From the NCBI GenBank assembly GCA_965200005.1, contig OZ241331.1, positions 620,001 through 684,000 of the forward strand: a stretch of DNA of 64,000 nt. The letters are read 5' to 3'. Source of the DNA: Aldehydirespirator sp965200005. GTDB taxonomy: Bacteria; Actinomycetota; Acidimicrobiia; Acidimicrobiales; Aldehydirespiratoraceae. The position numbers were made by a program, and so were the translations under genes. The notes under the pieces were generated by a model. It did no database searches. It saw only the letters and a list, made by a program, of their open reading frames with translations, and was not told the DNA's origin. This document shows, one piece after another, positions 28,529-37,832 of the stretch. Within the stretch, counting starts at the first letter, position 1. Each line of letters opens with the position of its first letter.

Positions 28529-29788
28529 ATGACAGGCAAGGCACACAACGGTGCAGGTACGACATCGGTTGAGTCCGCTCCCTCTGAGAGTCGCACTCCC
28601 ATGATCGTGAGCGTCGACGACCATGTGGTGGAGCCCGCACACGTGTGGCAGGAGTGGCTCCCTGCCAAGTACCGAGAGGCGGGCCCCAGGGTGGAACGTC
28701 ACCGTCTTGGTGAACTGCGCTACACCGGGGGAACTAGCTATAGCTACGACCTTGACCCGCCGGATGGTTCTGGGCATTGGTGTGACATCTGGTTCTACGA
28801 GGATGGGATGTACCCGCACAAGCGCCACGTCGCCGCTGTTGGATTTGATCGTGACGACATGACTCTCACGCCGATCACCTACGACGAGATGCGGCCTGGC
28901 TATTACGAGCCAGCGGCAAGGGTCGAAGACATGCTTGCAAATCACGTGGATTGCTCGTTGAGCTTCCCGACCTTCCCACGCTTTTGTGGTCAGACGTTTT
29001 ATGAGGCCAAAGACCACGACCTCGGCTTGGCATGTGTACGTGCTTACAACGACTGGATGATTGAGGAGTGGTGCGCAGACTCCGACGGGGTGCTGGTGCC
29101 GCTGATCATCGTGCCGCTGTGGGATGCTGATCTAGCCGCAGCAGAGGTGCGTCGTAATGCCGAGCGGGGCTGTCGGGCGGTGACCTTCAGTGAGATCCCG
29201 CCGCACCTGGGACTGCCATCTATCCACAGTGGGTTCTACGAGCCGTTTATTCAAGCTTGTGAATCCACCGGCACGGTGATCTGCATGCACATCGGGTCGA
29301 GTTCGAAGATGCCTGCCACCTCGCCGGATGCCCCAACCGGCGTGTCGGCAACGCTGAGCTTCAACAACGCGATGGCTTCGCTGTCAGATTGGCTGTTTTC
29401 GGGGATCTTGCCACGTCATCCGCAACTGAAACTTGCCTACAGCGAGGGTCAGATCGGCTGGCTTCCTTACGTGTTGGAGCGTGCCGACACCGTCTGGGAG
29501 GAGCATCGGGCTTGGGCCGACACAAAACGTCTGGTACCCGAACCGCCGTCTACCTACTGGTATCGCCACGGGTATGGCTGTTTCTTTAGGGATCATCATG
29601 GCCTGGCGAGCCTTGATGAGGTAGGGGTGGACAATGTCACGTTCGAAACCGACTATCCGCACACCGATTCGACCTGGCCCAACACCCTTGAGGTAGCCAC
29701 CGAGATGTTCGCTGGGCTTGACGATGAGACCATCTACAAGATCGTGCGTGGCAACGCTTTGCGGATGCTCGAGATCGAAGAAGCTTGA
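28529..29788 (+). CDS. Amidohydrolase-family metal-dependent hydrolase (Amidohydro_2)
   Basis: A 419-residue TIM-barrel hydrolase or decarboxylase of the 2-amino-3-carboxymuconate semialdehyde decarboxylase-like group. It opens VSVDDHVVEPAHVWQEWLP (the D-x-H metal motif, residues 28-46). It also has CMHIGSSSKMPATSPD, SEGQIGWLPYVLERADTVWE and the C-terminal ETDYPHTDSTWPN, all standard in actinobacterial members. ATG 28529 follows GAGGAGG. Members act in breakdown of aromatic or heterocyclic acids, but the substrate is unknown. A small membrane protein gene overlaps its stop. Confidence 0.88.
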   Translation: MTGKAHNGAGTTSVESAPSESRTPMIVSVDDHVVEPAHVWQEWLPAKYREAGPRVERHRLGELRYTGGTSYSYDLDPPDGSGHWCDIWFYEDGMYPHKRHVAAVGFDRDDMTLTPITYDEMRPGYYEPAARVEDMLANHVDCSLSFPTFPRFCGQTFYEAKDHDLGLACVRAYNDWMIEEWCADSDGVLVPLIIVPLWDADLAAAEVRRNAERGCRAVTFSEIPPHLGLPSIHSGFYEPFIQACESTGTVICMHIGSSSKMPATSPDAPTGVSATLSFNNAMASLSDWLFSGILPRHPQLKLAYSEGQIGWLPYVLERADTVWEEHRAWADTKRLVPEPPSTYWYRHGYGCFFRDHHGLASLDEVGVDNVTFETDYPHTDSTWPNTLEVATEMFAGLDDETIYKIVRGNALRMLEIEEA

Positions 29789-30015
29789 GACGATCGCCTA
29801 TGCTTGCGGCCGTGGCTGGAGCCGTAGTGATGGTGGTCGTTCTCGTTGTGGTGTTCCCGGTGCTGTTCCTTGTAGGCACCGGAGTTATCGCTGCGGTGTT
29901 CGGCAGTTTGTTGAAGTCAGACTCTGATGCCTCGAACCGTGACGGCGGCAGTCCTAACGAGTACCTGCAATTGTCAGACGCTGAGGCCAGCACCAACTAC
30001 CCCCACCACAGCTAA
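29785..30015 (+). CDS. Small single-helix membrane protein
   Basis: A 76-residue protein whose TTG start overlaps the amidohydrolase stop (TTGA). Residues 7-42 are one long hydrophobic helix (VAGAVVMVVVLVVVFPVLFL and on), followed by a polar, Ser/Asp-rich tail. No family is recognised. The overlap suggests co-translation. It could also start at ATG 29800. Confidence 0.45.
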   Translation: MRRSPMLAAVAGAVVMVVVLVVVFPVLFLVGTGVIAAVFGSLLKSDSDASNRDGGSPNEYLQLSDAEASTNYPHHS

Positions 30016-30052
30016 CACCCTCACGGCCATGACCTCCTAGGGGCGGGCCGAT

Positions 30053-31666
30053 CTAGGTTCCGGTTGGCCAGGTTTCGGGGCAGCCTCGGTTGATCCAGGT
30101 GGCTGCTGCGACCGCCGCGAAGACGGCATCGCTGCCGTTGACGGGTTCGGTGCCATCGTCGATGATCTTGATCTTCACTGGAGGCATGGCAGCGGCGCCG
30201 ATGATCCCAAATGAACGCACGGTCAGATCATGAACCCGCCCCGTTAGGTCAATGGCTAGTGACTCGCTGGTTACCCACGAGTAGGCCATGTGAGCCGCAC
30301 CGGTGCAATACGAACGCAACACAACCTCATCAAGGGGCTTGCCCGCTCGCACCTCCACGCTGATAGTGCCGTCGCCAGCAACGGATGCGCGGGCGGCTCC
30401 CCCATCTGGTGAAGTGATCCAGCCATGGCTATCGGCGTTGACGGCTGCAAGTAGTACGGCCGCTTCTACCCAACCCGCTCCTCGGATCGCCGCGGATGTT
30501 TGCGGCCCGGCGACATCAACCTCGGTTACGGCAAGTCCGGGAGCGTAAGCCTTGATGATGTCAGCGATCTGGGGAGTGCGTGCTATAACGATCTCGCCCG
30601 TGCCGTCCGCTCGCACACCGGCAGCAATCGGGGGCCGCTTAGGGCCGCACTCAACCGTGTCGGGGCGTGACCACAGCACCCGCATAGACCTGCCATAGAG
30701 ATCTGCAAGTCGTCTCGCGACCCCTGGCAGCGGCGAGTCTGCCTTGGCACCGAAAGCACCAGCGTTGCCGAGAGGTGATGCCGGTTCTCCTCCGGGTTCG
30801 CACCACGACGCATCCGTCTCCAAGTATCCAGGCTCTACCCAGCTAGTCCTAAGCGTTACTGCCCACTCACCCGGTGGCACCTCTAGCGGCGGTTCGTGGC
30901 GCAGCGTGGTACGCCGACCTTGCGGTCTTGCCGCTAGCCGCCGGGCCTCTGCCGCAGTCTCGGCCACGACCCAACTGTCAAGATCCTCAACAGGTACCCC
31001 ACTCGCACGGCGAATCGCGACAAGCGCATCCTCGGGTGCCGTGTCGTCAGCGAATCCTCCCGCGCCGAGCGCAACATGTGGCCCGGTGGACTGTGCGACG
31101 TGTCCCTCGATTGCGGCACGTTGTTCCGAAGCCCGTCGTTGCTCGTCAAGGTCACACTTGGGCAGATCGTCCTTGCTGCCGTGGTCCGCGTCGAATCGAG
31201 GATACTTAACCCAGGCGTCCAGAATCGGCTGCCAACCGGTGCAACGACACAAGTGCGCAGCCAATGCCCGTGCCGGTGCGTGACGGTCGGAGTGATCTTT
31301 GCCTCTGGCGTGAAGCGCCGAGAAGCGGCAGATGATCCCCGGTGTACAGAATCCGCATTGGCTTGCACCGGTTACCGAGAAGGCTTGCGACCAGCCCTCA
31401 CGCACCGCCGGGTCGAGACCTTCAAGAGTGACAATGTTGCGACCTTGCACTCGCCGTGCCGGGGTCACACAAGCAACTCTCGGCTGACCGTCAATCAGCA
31501 CAGTGCAGCATCCACACTGACCCTGCGGTGAACAGCCGTCCTTGACGCTGCGCAACCGCAGTTGCTCACGCAACACGTCAAGCAGCGACGCAAAAGGATC
31601 AGAGACGGCGACCTTCGTCCCGTTCACCATGAGTTCCAGACTGCTAGGGGGCTCAGACACTCTCAA
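30053..31666 (-). CDS. Fused [2Fe-2S] and shortened molybdopterin-type protein (xanthine dehydrogenase family)
   Basis: A 537-residue fusion. Residues 1-150 are a complete two-cluster small subunit: plant-type cluster DGCSPQGQCGCCTVLIDG and the second cluster CGFCTPGII...LCRCTG. The remainder (from about 200) has stretches of the xanthine dehydrogenase large subunit (GNAGAFGAKADSPLPGVARRLADLYGRS, YCTGAAHMAYSWVTSESL, IIGAAAMPPVKIKII) but is only about 330 residues long where the family needs about 750. Much of the molybdenum-binding core is therefore missing. It may still transfer electrons, or use another protein for the cofactor. The start is uncertain (TTG 31666 or a nearby GTG). Confidence 0.7.
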   Translation of the reverse strand: MRVSEPPSSLELMVNGTKVAVSDPFASLLDVLREQLRLRSVKDGCSPQGQCGCCTVLIDGQPRVACVTPARRVQGRNIVTLEGLDPAVREGWSQAFSVTGASQCGFCTPGIICRFSALHARGKDHSDRHAPARALAAHLCRCTGWQPILDAWVKYPRFDADHGSKDDLPKCDLDEQRRASEQRAAIEGHVAQSTGPHVALGAGGFADDTAPEDALVAIRRASGVPVEDLDSWVVAETAAEARRLAARPQGRRTTLRHEPPLEVPPGEWAVTLRTSWVEPGYLETDASWCEPGGEPASPLGNAGAFGAKADSPLPGVARRLADLYGRSMRVLWSRPDTVECGPKRPPIAAGVRADGTGEIVIARTPQIADIIKAYAPGLAVTEVDVAGPQTSAAIRGAGWVEAAVLLAAVNADSHGWITSPDGGAARASVAGDGTISVEVRAGKPLDEVVLRSYCTGAAHMAYSWVTSESLAIDLTGRVHDLTVRSFGIIGAAAMPPVKIKIIDDGTEPVNGSDAVFAAVAAATWINRGCPETWPTGT

Positions 31667-31711
31667 TGCTGTCTAGCTCGTGGGGCTTGCCGTGCTGCCT
31701 AGGCGCGCAAA

Positions 31712-31737
31712 GCAGGGAACCCCGATGAGTTCCCTGC
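31712..31737 (-). terminator. Hairpin downstream of hesB (weak terminator)
   Basis: A perfect 9-bp stem (GCAGGGAAC / GTTCCCTGC) with an 8-base loop lies between hesB and the fused Fe-S gene, both leftward. On the transcribed strand only TTT follows, so it is a weak intrinsic terminator or a processing hairpin. Confidence 0.45.
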
Positions 31738-31788
31738 AGGTTCTTTGCCCGGATCGGATCTCGTTAACGCGCCCCTCGGCGCGCTGGT

Positions 31789-32109
31789 TTAGCTGAAGCT
31801 CTGACCGCAGCCGCAGGTTCGCTGGGCGTTCGGGTTATCAATGGAGAACCCGGCCGACTGCAAACTGTCCGAGTAATCAAGCGTTGCGCCTTCAAGCAGC
31901 ATTGCCGAGGACGGATCAACCACGACCTGCACATCGCCGTACGTCAATGTCGTGTCGGTGGCAGCCACGTCGGTGTCGAAGTACATCTCATAAGAGAACC
32001 CCGAGCACCCACCCGGGCGCACTGCTACTCGTAGGGCCAAGCCGGCTTCGTTCTCGGCGCTAATGAGTTCAGAGACCTTGCTTGATGCCTTATCGGTGAG
32101 TGTGATCAC
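31789..32109 (-). CDS. HesB/IscA-family iron-sulfur cluster assembly protein
   Basis: A 106-residue A-type carrier with the three conserved cysteines: GGCSGF (residues 33-38) and C-terminal TCGCGQSFS. It delivers [Fe-S] clusters to apo-proteins. GTG start preceded by GGAGAG. Its neighbours are the Fe-S fusion protein (downstream, same strand) and the divergent Mrp ATPase, also an Fe-S carrier, so this is a small cluster-assembly locus. Confidence 0.92.
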   Translation of the reverse strand: MITLTDKASSKVSELISAENEAGLALRVAVRPGGCSGFSYEMYFDTDVAATDTTLTYGDVQVVVDPSSAMLLEGATLDYSDSLQSAGFSIDNPNAQRTCGCGQSFS

Positions 32110-32254
32110 GACTACTCTCCGTGGTTCGAGGTAGTAAGGAACTAGAGCGCCGCAACCGGGCGGAGGGCGCTAGTGCAACTCTAACGCAGCATGACCATGC
32201 ACACAGCCTCAGCAGGCGCCTCAAGCAAGCATCACGGTAGTGACCGTTAGCATC

Positions 32255-33427
32255 ATGAGTGTGGTGACAACGCTGCCGTCGGCTGAGACAGTCATGGAAT
32301 TGATGCGTGGCGTGGTCGATCCTGAGCTCGGCAGCAACCTGGTCGAGTTGGGTATGGCTCGAGGTGCTCACGTTGATGACAACGGGCTGATCCGGGTCGA
32401 GATTGCATTGACAACTTCTGGGTGCCCGCTACGTGCCCAGATCCAACGTGATGTCAAGACTCGCCTGGAGTCGCTGCCTGGTGTCAGCAAGGTTCGCATC
32501 GTCTGGAGCGAGTTGACGGCCGATGAGAAGGCCGCTGCAATGGCGAAGGCTCGCTGGAATGTCGCCAAGAGTGCCCCCGACACCGCCATACCACCCACTG
32601 CCAAAGTGCTGATGGTTGCCAGTGGCAAAGGCGGCGTGGGCAAGTCGACTGTTACCACCAACCTGGCAGCGGCCCTTGCAGCAGACGGCTTCAAAGTCGG
32701 CGTGATGGACGCTGACATCTGGGGATACTCGGTGCCTCGCATGCTTGGGGTGGATGGCGCCTTGCGCTCCGTGGGCGGCAAGATCGTCCCGATCTCGCGA
32801 ACGATTGGTAGCGGCCGCCTTGATGTCGTATCCATGGGATTCCTGGTTGATCGTGAGGACTCCGCATTGATGTGGCGTGGCCTGATGCTCAACCGGGCCG
32901 TGCAGCACTTCTGTGAGGATGTGCGCTGGAGCGACGATCTCGATTACGTGCTTATCGATATGCCCCCCGGCACGGGCGATGTTCAGATGGGACTCGCCAA
33001 GATGCTGCCCCGTGCCGAGATGATCGTGGTGACGACACCATCGGTGGCTGCGCAGAAGGTAGCGGCCCGAGTAGTGGATATGGGCCGCAAGAACTACCTG
33101 CGCATTGTCGGTGTGATCGAGAACATGAGCTATCTGGTGACGCCTGACGGCGATCGCCATGCTGTGTTTGGTGCCGGTGGAGGCGAGGCGCTTGCTTCCG
33201 AAGTTGGTGTCCCGCTGCTTGGGCAGATCCCGCTAGAGCCTGCGGTGGCAGACGGATCCGACACGGGCGAGCCGGTTTCGCTTTCCGAGGGCGGAGCAGC
33301 CGATGCCTTCACGTCGGTTGCGGCAGCCATATCACGTGAGCATGTGCCGCCTGTGGACATGGCCGGTTGCAGCGCTCGGATGCTCGAAGCAGCCATGGCT
33401 GCGCTCGATTCAGACTTCGATCTATAA
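32255..33427 (+). CDS. Mrp/ApbC-type Fe-S carrier P-loop ATPase
   Basis: A 390-residue protein with an N-terminal MIP18/DUF59 domain (TVMELMRGVVDPELGSNLVE) and a ParA-type ATPase domain: deviant Walker A MVASGKGGVGKST (about residues 122-134), MPPGTGDVQMGL and VVTTPSVAAQKVA. Such proteins insert or carry iron-sulfur clusters. I prefer ATG 32255 over the GTG at 32240; neither has a clear ribosome site. It is divergent from hesB. Confidence 0.9.
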   Translation: MSVVTTLPSAETVMELMRGVVDPELGSNLVELGMARGAHVDDNGLIRVEIALTTSGCPLRAQIQRDVKTRLESLPGVSKVRIVWSELTADEKAAAMAKARWNVAKSAPDTAIPPTAKVLMVASGKGGVGKSTVTTNLAAALAADGFKVGVMDADIWGYSVPRMLGVDGALRSVGGKIVPISRTIGSGRLDVVSMGFLVDREDSALMWRGLMLNRAVQHFCEDVRWSDDLDYVLIDMPPGTGDVQMGLAKMLPRAEMIVVTTPSVAAQKVAARVVDMGRKNYLRIVGVIENMSYLVTPDGDRHAVFGAGGGEALASEVGVPLLGQIPLEPAVADGSDTGEPVSLSEGGAADAFTSVAAAISREHVPPVDMAGCSARMLEAAMAALDSDFDL

Positions 33428-33436
33428 GGACACTGC

Positions 33437-34345
33437 TTAGGCAGCTTCGGGAATCACACCGTAGCTAACGCCTAGATTCGATAGCCAGCGCCTGTAACTG
33501 ATTGAGGACTTGTCTGCTCGGATTGGTGTTTCTGCCTGGGGCGCTAGCGGTAACCGCTTGGGTCTCTGGTTCTCAAGTATTGGTTTGTCTTGCCCGAAGA
33601 TCTTCTGCTGGAACAGCTTGAGTTCCGAATCGGTGTTCACGTCGTCGACCATGCACAAGAAATTGTGAGCAACGATCTGCTCTTCGGTTACGCATTGCAG
33701 GAATATGGCAATGGCATCCTGCCGGCTGGGATCCGGAGCCGCCGTCTTGTAGAGCAGTGCCACGTAGGGGTGTGGCACACGGTATATGTATTCGGTGAGT
33801 TGCCCGGTTGTGTCCGCTAGTGAGGACATCGGTTGGTAGAAGCGGCATCGGGTCGCGAGAATCTCGTTCTCCACTGTGATGTCTACGTCGTATTCGACAA
33901 CCTCGGTGTGAGGCTCAACACCGAGAATCCCGGTATGCACATAGGGGAAGTGACCCATGTCGAGAAAGTTTTCCACGGCACGAGGTGCTGACGTATGAAC
34001 GCCGATCGAGCCTGCCGCAAGCGTTCGCCTGTCTGTTTCGTAAAACTCGGGTATCGCAAAGATTCCGTCTGGTGGATCGCCTAGTGATGTCCAGATGAAG
34101 CAATATCGCTGAAGCACAGGTAGCCGGTCGGCAATCTGTGCTGAATCGACAGTCAAGCCTTGAGGCAACTCGGGCCGGTTGCGCCACACGACTGCTTGGC
34201 CATCAGTGTCAACGGTGTAGCTAATCGCTTCGCCCAGTAGCTGCGTTGAATGCACTCGATTGGGCGTTACCTCATCGCTGGCAGCCACAGGATGCCACAT
34301 GTCAAGCACAACTCGATTAGTGCAGCGACCTCCGTTCAGTGTCAT
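33437..34345 (-). CDS. Rieske-type oxygenase catalytic subunit lacking the Rieske cluster loop
   Basis: A 302-residue relative of the alpha subunits of Rieske non-haem iron oxygenases (VanA-like). The mononuclear iron site is present: NFLDMGHFPYVHTGILG supplies D-x-x-H-x(4)-H. The N-terminus has the usual MWHPVAASDEV opening, but sequence passes from VVWRNRPELPQG straight to RYCFIWTSLGDPPDG. The C-x-H and C-x-x-H loop that should lie between is absent, about 45 residues short. It therefore cannot hold a [2Fe-2S] centre alone. In the NdmC/NdmD caffeine demethylase a separate protein supplies that centre, and a similar arrangement is possible. ATG 34345 follows AGAGG. Confidence 0.75.
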   Translation of the reverse strand: MTLNGGRCTNRVVLDMWHPVAASDEVTPNRVHSTQLLGEAISYTVDTDGQAVVWRNRPELPQGLTVDSAQIADRLPVLQRYCFIWTSLGDPPDGIFAIPEFYETDRRTLAAGSIGVHTSAPRAVENFLDMGHFPYVHTGILGVEPHTEVVEYDVDITVENEILATRCRFYQPMSSLADTTGQLTEYIYRVPHPYVALLYKTAAPDPSRQDAIAIFLQCVTEEQIVAHNFLCMVDDVNTDSELKLFQQKIFGQDKPILENQRPKRLPLAPQAETPIRADKSSISYRRWLSNLGVSYGVIPEAA

Positions 34346-34364
34346 CACCACCTCTACTTCTATT

Positions 34365-35528
34365 TCACCCTGGCATAAGCCGCTTCAAGAACCCATCGAA
34401 GAGTGGCACAGTAAAAGCAGTATCGCCATGTGCGGGGCCATAAATCATCCCCTTAGCAATCAGATTCGATCTCCGAGGGGCAGCGGACTGCACCTTTATT
34501 CCAAGGTGTGACGCGATGTCACCGGAACGATGCGGGCCAGGACCGAGGTGAGCCATTGCACGAAGGTATTCGCGTTCTTTAGGGGTCAAGCGATCGAAGC
34601 GCACACGAAAGAAGTCCCGATCAAGAGTTTCAAGGACATCCTCATGTGCCGCTCTCACATCATCGATGGTGATGTGCTTCATTGGGGCTGCGTTCCAGGT
34701 GTGGTATCCCCACTCCTGGACGAAATAGGCGTAGCCATGAGAGTGTTCAAAGATGGATTCAGTGGCTGATGTATCAAAGCTCACTCCCTGGTCTTCGGCA
34801 GGGATCGTCAAGGCATCAAGCGTTTCCTCTGAACTGAGCGGCCCGAGTTCCGCAATAGTGAACATCCGCTCGGAATACGACCTAGCTCGGCCGACAAGTC
34901 CACGAAGCTGTGGCAGTCCGGTTAGGACGAGCACCACCGGCAGGTCCAGTTGAGTGGTGCGATGCACTGCAGCGATCAACGCGCCCAACTGCGGTGGCCT
35001 TAGGTACTGGGCTTCGTCGACCGCGACGACAAAACCTGTTTGACACTCAACCGCGGCCTCTCCGGTTGCAACGAACAAGTCCGTCAGATCCTCCGTCAAC
35101 TCTCCCGAGTCGGCGAGTCCAAGTAGAGGTTCAACACCGACTGACACAGAAGAGCCGTTGGGCAAGTGCAGCGCGAACGACTTCAGGGCACCCAGTGCCC
35201 TGGTAACCATGCGCCGGACATGACCCGATTCCAAACCGAGCAGCGCACTTCGCAGGCGTGTCGCCATCTGAGACCTGAATGATCCAGACTCCGAAGCCTC
35301 AACGAAAGCGGTCGGTACGCCCTCGTCAGACGCCACCTCAAGGAAGCGGTTGACCAGCACAGTCTTGCCTGTGCCTCGCAGGCCCAGGGTCATGCAACCC
35401 TTTCCCGGGCGCCTGTCGATGGCCCTCCGCAATATGACAGCGAAGTCATCGATGAGGCGGTCGCGGCCCACGAGTACCGCGGGGCGTGTGCCTGGGCCGG
35501 GTCGGTACGGGTTCAGGAATCGTTGCAT
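34365..35528 (-). CDS. AAA ATPase of the ORC/STAND-like type (first of two)
   Basis: A 387-residue ATPase opening MQRFLNPYRPGPGTRPAVL, then VGRDRLIDDF. Walker A is GLRGTGKTVL (about 49-58) and Walker B FVVAVDEAQYL (about 166-176). The C-terminal third is a winged-helix-like region (LTPKEREYLRAMAHLG, then DIASHLGIKVQSAAPRRSNL). A related but diverged protein lies at 37833. Such ATPases occur in mobile or defence settings and as solitary actinobacterial proteins, so function is unknown. ATG 35528 follows GGAGG. Confidence 0.75.
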   Translation of the reverse strand: MQRFLNPYRPGPGTRPAVLVGRDRLIDDFAVILRRAIDRRPGKGCMTLGLRGTGKTVLVNRFLEVASDEGVPTAFVEASESGSFRSQMATRLRSALLGLESGHVRRMVTRALGALKSFALHLPNGSSVSVGVEPLLGLADSGELTEDLTDLFVATGEAAVECQTGFVVAVDEAQYLRPPQLGALIAAVHRTTQLDLPVVLVLTGLPQLRGLVGRARSYSERMFTIAELGPLSSEETLDALTIPAEDQGVSFDTSATESIFEHSHGYAYFVQEWGYHTWNAAPMKHITIDDVRAAHEDVLETLDRDFFRVRFDRLTPKEREYLRAMAHLGPGPHRSGDIASHLGIKVQSAAPRRSNLIAKGMIYGPAHGDTAFTVPLFDGFLKRLMPG

Positions 35529-35651
35529 CTCGCCGCCTCCTGGTCACCGTGACCCATCATGTCTCTGAAGGTCTGAGTTATACAAGAAGTGAGCCGCCAC
35601 ATGACTAACTTCGTAAAGCTCGACGGTTGCCGGGTTGCAGGGTGAGCGTAG

Positions 35652-36701
35652 CTAGTTGCAAAACCCCGACTCATGAACGCCACGATGCGCATGGCACAGC
35701 AGAGTGCTCTCGACAGCTTTGAGCGTGTAAGGGCCGGAGCTTCCCGCTTCTGCTGCGGTGTGGGCGAAGATCTCCAGGCGATAGCCGAGCAAAGAGTCGT
35801 CGCCGATGTTGACGACATCAACGGTTGCGGTTCCAATATCACCGTTTGGCGTGTCGGGATCCTCGACGAATGTCACAAGCGACGGTGGTTCAAGCGAAGC
35901 GACAGCGCCTGTGACCTTTAGCGCTAGAGCCCGCATGTTCTCAGCAACTGGAGTCTCACCTAGGCGCTCGACAATTTCTGCTGTCGTGTCGTACGTGCCG
36001 CCTAAGGCTGCGAGAAAAGTGCCGCTCGACCACCCGATCAGATCGCCAACTCGTACTTCGTGCCAGATCGTTGTTGTCAGTTGCTGTGTGCGACCTGTTG
36101 CCATTACGCCGTACTCGTCTCCGTGCAGTGACAGCGTGGCCAGGATGTCGTCCGAGGTGGCAGCACGCATATAGATTTCGGGTCGCTTGTCGCCTTCAAG
36201 CGAGTTCTCAAGGCGGGCGACGATGTTGCCGTTAGGCAAGTCACGAACGTTGAGTTGATCGTCGTAGGCCACTCCGACAACCGCTAACCGAACTCCTTCT
36301 GCGGGCCCGAAATCGGAGGGAGTGCCTGGCAACCTCTGCGTTGTTGACGGCGGTGCCCTTTCGTTATCTACGTCATCGGCATCCATGACTTCGGTCTCCG
36401 AACTGCTGTCCTGCTGGAAGCCATCAGCTTGTTCCGGTCCGACCGATGAGCCCTTAGTCGTCTCTGCCGTCCCTCCATCACTCGCAGCCGTTGTTGATGT
36501 CGTCGAAGTCAGATCCTCCGTTGACTCCTCACGCATTAGTTCGTCGTCAACCTGCTCAGTTGTGACCCCGGTTGTGCCCGGGTCTTGGGTTCCCTCGCCA
36601 GAACCAGCCTCATTCACTTCCACGGTGATGCAAGCGGTGCTGACCAGCAACAGGGCAACCCACACGAAAGTCAGGCGCCCGACGCGCGCAACAAGTTTCA
36701 C
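35652..36701 (-). CDS. Putative secreted lipoprotein with SH3-like segment
   Basis: A 349-residue protein with a lipoprotein signal (ALLLVSTAC, Cys24), an acidic Thr/Ser/Glu-rich linker from 30 to 130, and a C-terminal region beginning VGVAYDDQLNVRDLPNGNIV (near 142-161), which is the start of a bacterial SH3-like fold. It is anchored outside the cytoplasmic membrane. No enzyme motif is seen. It lies between the two AAA ATPases with an LLM oxidoreductase, but I infer no joint role. GTG start. Confidence 0.65.
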   Translation of the reverse strand: MKLVARVGRLTFVWVALLLVSTACITVEVNEAGSGEGTQDPGTTGVTTEQVDDELMREESTEDLTSTTSTTAASDGGTAETTKGSSVGPEQADGFQQDSSSETEVMDADDVDNERAPPSTTQRLPGTPSDFGPAEGVRLAVVGVAYDDQLNVRDLPNGNIVARLENSLEGDKRPEIYMRAATSDDILATLSLHGDEYGVMATGRTQQLTTTIWHEVRVGDLIGWSSGTFLAALGGTYDTTAEIVERLGETPVAENMRALALKVTGAVASLEPPSLVTFVEDPDTPNGDIGTATVDVVNIGDDSLLGYRLEIFAHTAAEAGSSGPYTLKAVESTLLCHAHRGVHESGFCN

Positions 36702-36741
36702 GCAACCCCGCTTTCAGCCGTGCAACCTGGCACCGCCATGC

Positions 36742-37818
36742 CTACCGGCGGCTCGGGGGCGACTGACGTGCGGAACTTACTTCGCTGACCAGATCCAGTG
36801 CGTGGGCGAGAGTGTCGAGGCGGTCTGCGACGGTTCGGCCTGCTGGATAGAGGCGCACGGTGTCCACCCCAGCATCAGTCCAGGTCACTAGACGGGTTCT
36901 CACCATCTCGGGTGTGCCGATGAGGGTCGTAGCGAGCACCATCTCATCAGGGATCACGGCGGCGGCACCTCGCCGATCTCCCGAGACCCACAACTCTTGT
37001 GAACGCTGTGCTACCTCGGCAAAGCCCTGGCGGGCGTAAGCGGAGTTGTAGAAGTTGGTGCGAGCCGAGCCCATGCCGCCAAGACTGAACGCAAGACCTT
37101 TGCGGCGTTTCGCCACCATCGCGGCAAGTTCTTGGCGATCCCGGGCAAACGCCACTTCAGCACCCTGGCACACATCTATGTCTGCAAGAGTTCGTCCTGC
37201 TTTGGTTGCGCCACGCTCGAGATGTCTGAAGTAAGCGTCCTGAGCACCTTCGGGCACGAAGCTCGTGCCCAACCAGCCGTCGGCTCGGGCACCCGTGAGT
37301 TCAAGCATCCGGGGCAGCATGGATGCGAGATACACGGGCGGAGGGGAGTCCGAGCGGATCGAGAGCCGCAACGACTTGCCCTCACCATTACGAAGCGGCA
37401 GGCGCAGGTGACGGCCTTCGTAAGCTATTCGCTCGCCTGTGAACGCCTGGCCGATGACATCAAGCGTTTCGGTCATGCGACGCACCGGATCGGCGAAACG
37501 CACACCATGTAGGCCTTCCATTACTTGAGGGCCTGACACTCCAAGACCAAGCACGAAACGCCCCTGCGACAATTCGTTGAGGGTGAGAGCGGTCTGAGCC
37601 GTCATCGCAGCGGTGCGCACTCCGACCTGGAACACCGATGACCCAAGTGTCAAGCGTTTGGTGCAAGCCGCTAGGTAGCCAAGCGGGGAGGCAGCGTCAG
37701 AGCCCCAGGCCTCCGCAACCCATACTGCGTCTACTCCAAGTGACTCTGCTCCGAGCACAAAGTCCACTAGTTCGGGCCACCGCCCGCCGTCCGCAGTGAT
37801 CTGCACCGAAGTCTTCAC
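36742..37818 (-). CDS. LLM-class F420-dependent oxidoreductase
   Basis: A 358-residue luciferase-like TIM-barrel protein, with typical LTLGSSVFQVGVRTAAMTAQ and GRFVLGLGVSGPQVMEG segments and a C-terminal TPEMVRTRLVTWTDAGVDTV. Members of this actinobacterial group use reduced F420 or FMN to reduce or oxidise small molecules. The GTG start at 37818 has GAGGTG 8 bases upstream and overlaps closely with the AAA gene that ends at 37833. The substrate is unknown. Confidence 0.88.
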   Translation of the reverse strand: MKTSVQITADGGRWPELVDFVLGAESLGVDAVWVAEAWGSDAASPLGYLAACTKRLTLGSSVFQVGVRTAAMTAQTALTLNELSQGRFVLGLGVSGPQVMEGLHGVRFADPVRRMTETLDVIGQAFTGERIAYEGRHLRLPLRNGEGKSLRLSIRSDSPPPVYLASMLPRMLELTGARADGWLGTSFVPEGAQDAYFRHLERGATKAGRTLADIDVCQGAEVAFARDRQELAAMVAKRRKGLAFSLGGMGSARTNFYNSAYARQGFAEVAQRSQELWVSGDRRGAAAVIPDEMVLATTLIGTPEMVRTRLVTWTDAGVDTVRLYPAGRTVADRLDTLAHALDLVSEVSSARQSPPSRR

Positions 37819-37832
37819 CGGCTTACAACACC

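Noticed and set aside
33590..33820. Rightward frame inside the Rieske-type gene
   Set aside because: Shadow of the leftward gene, with no independent start signal or family match.
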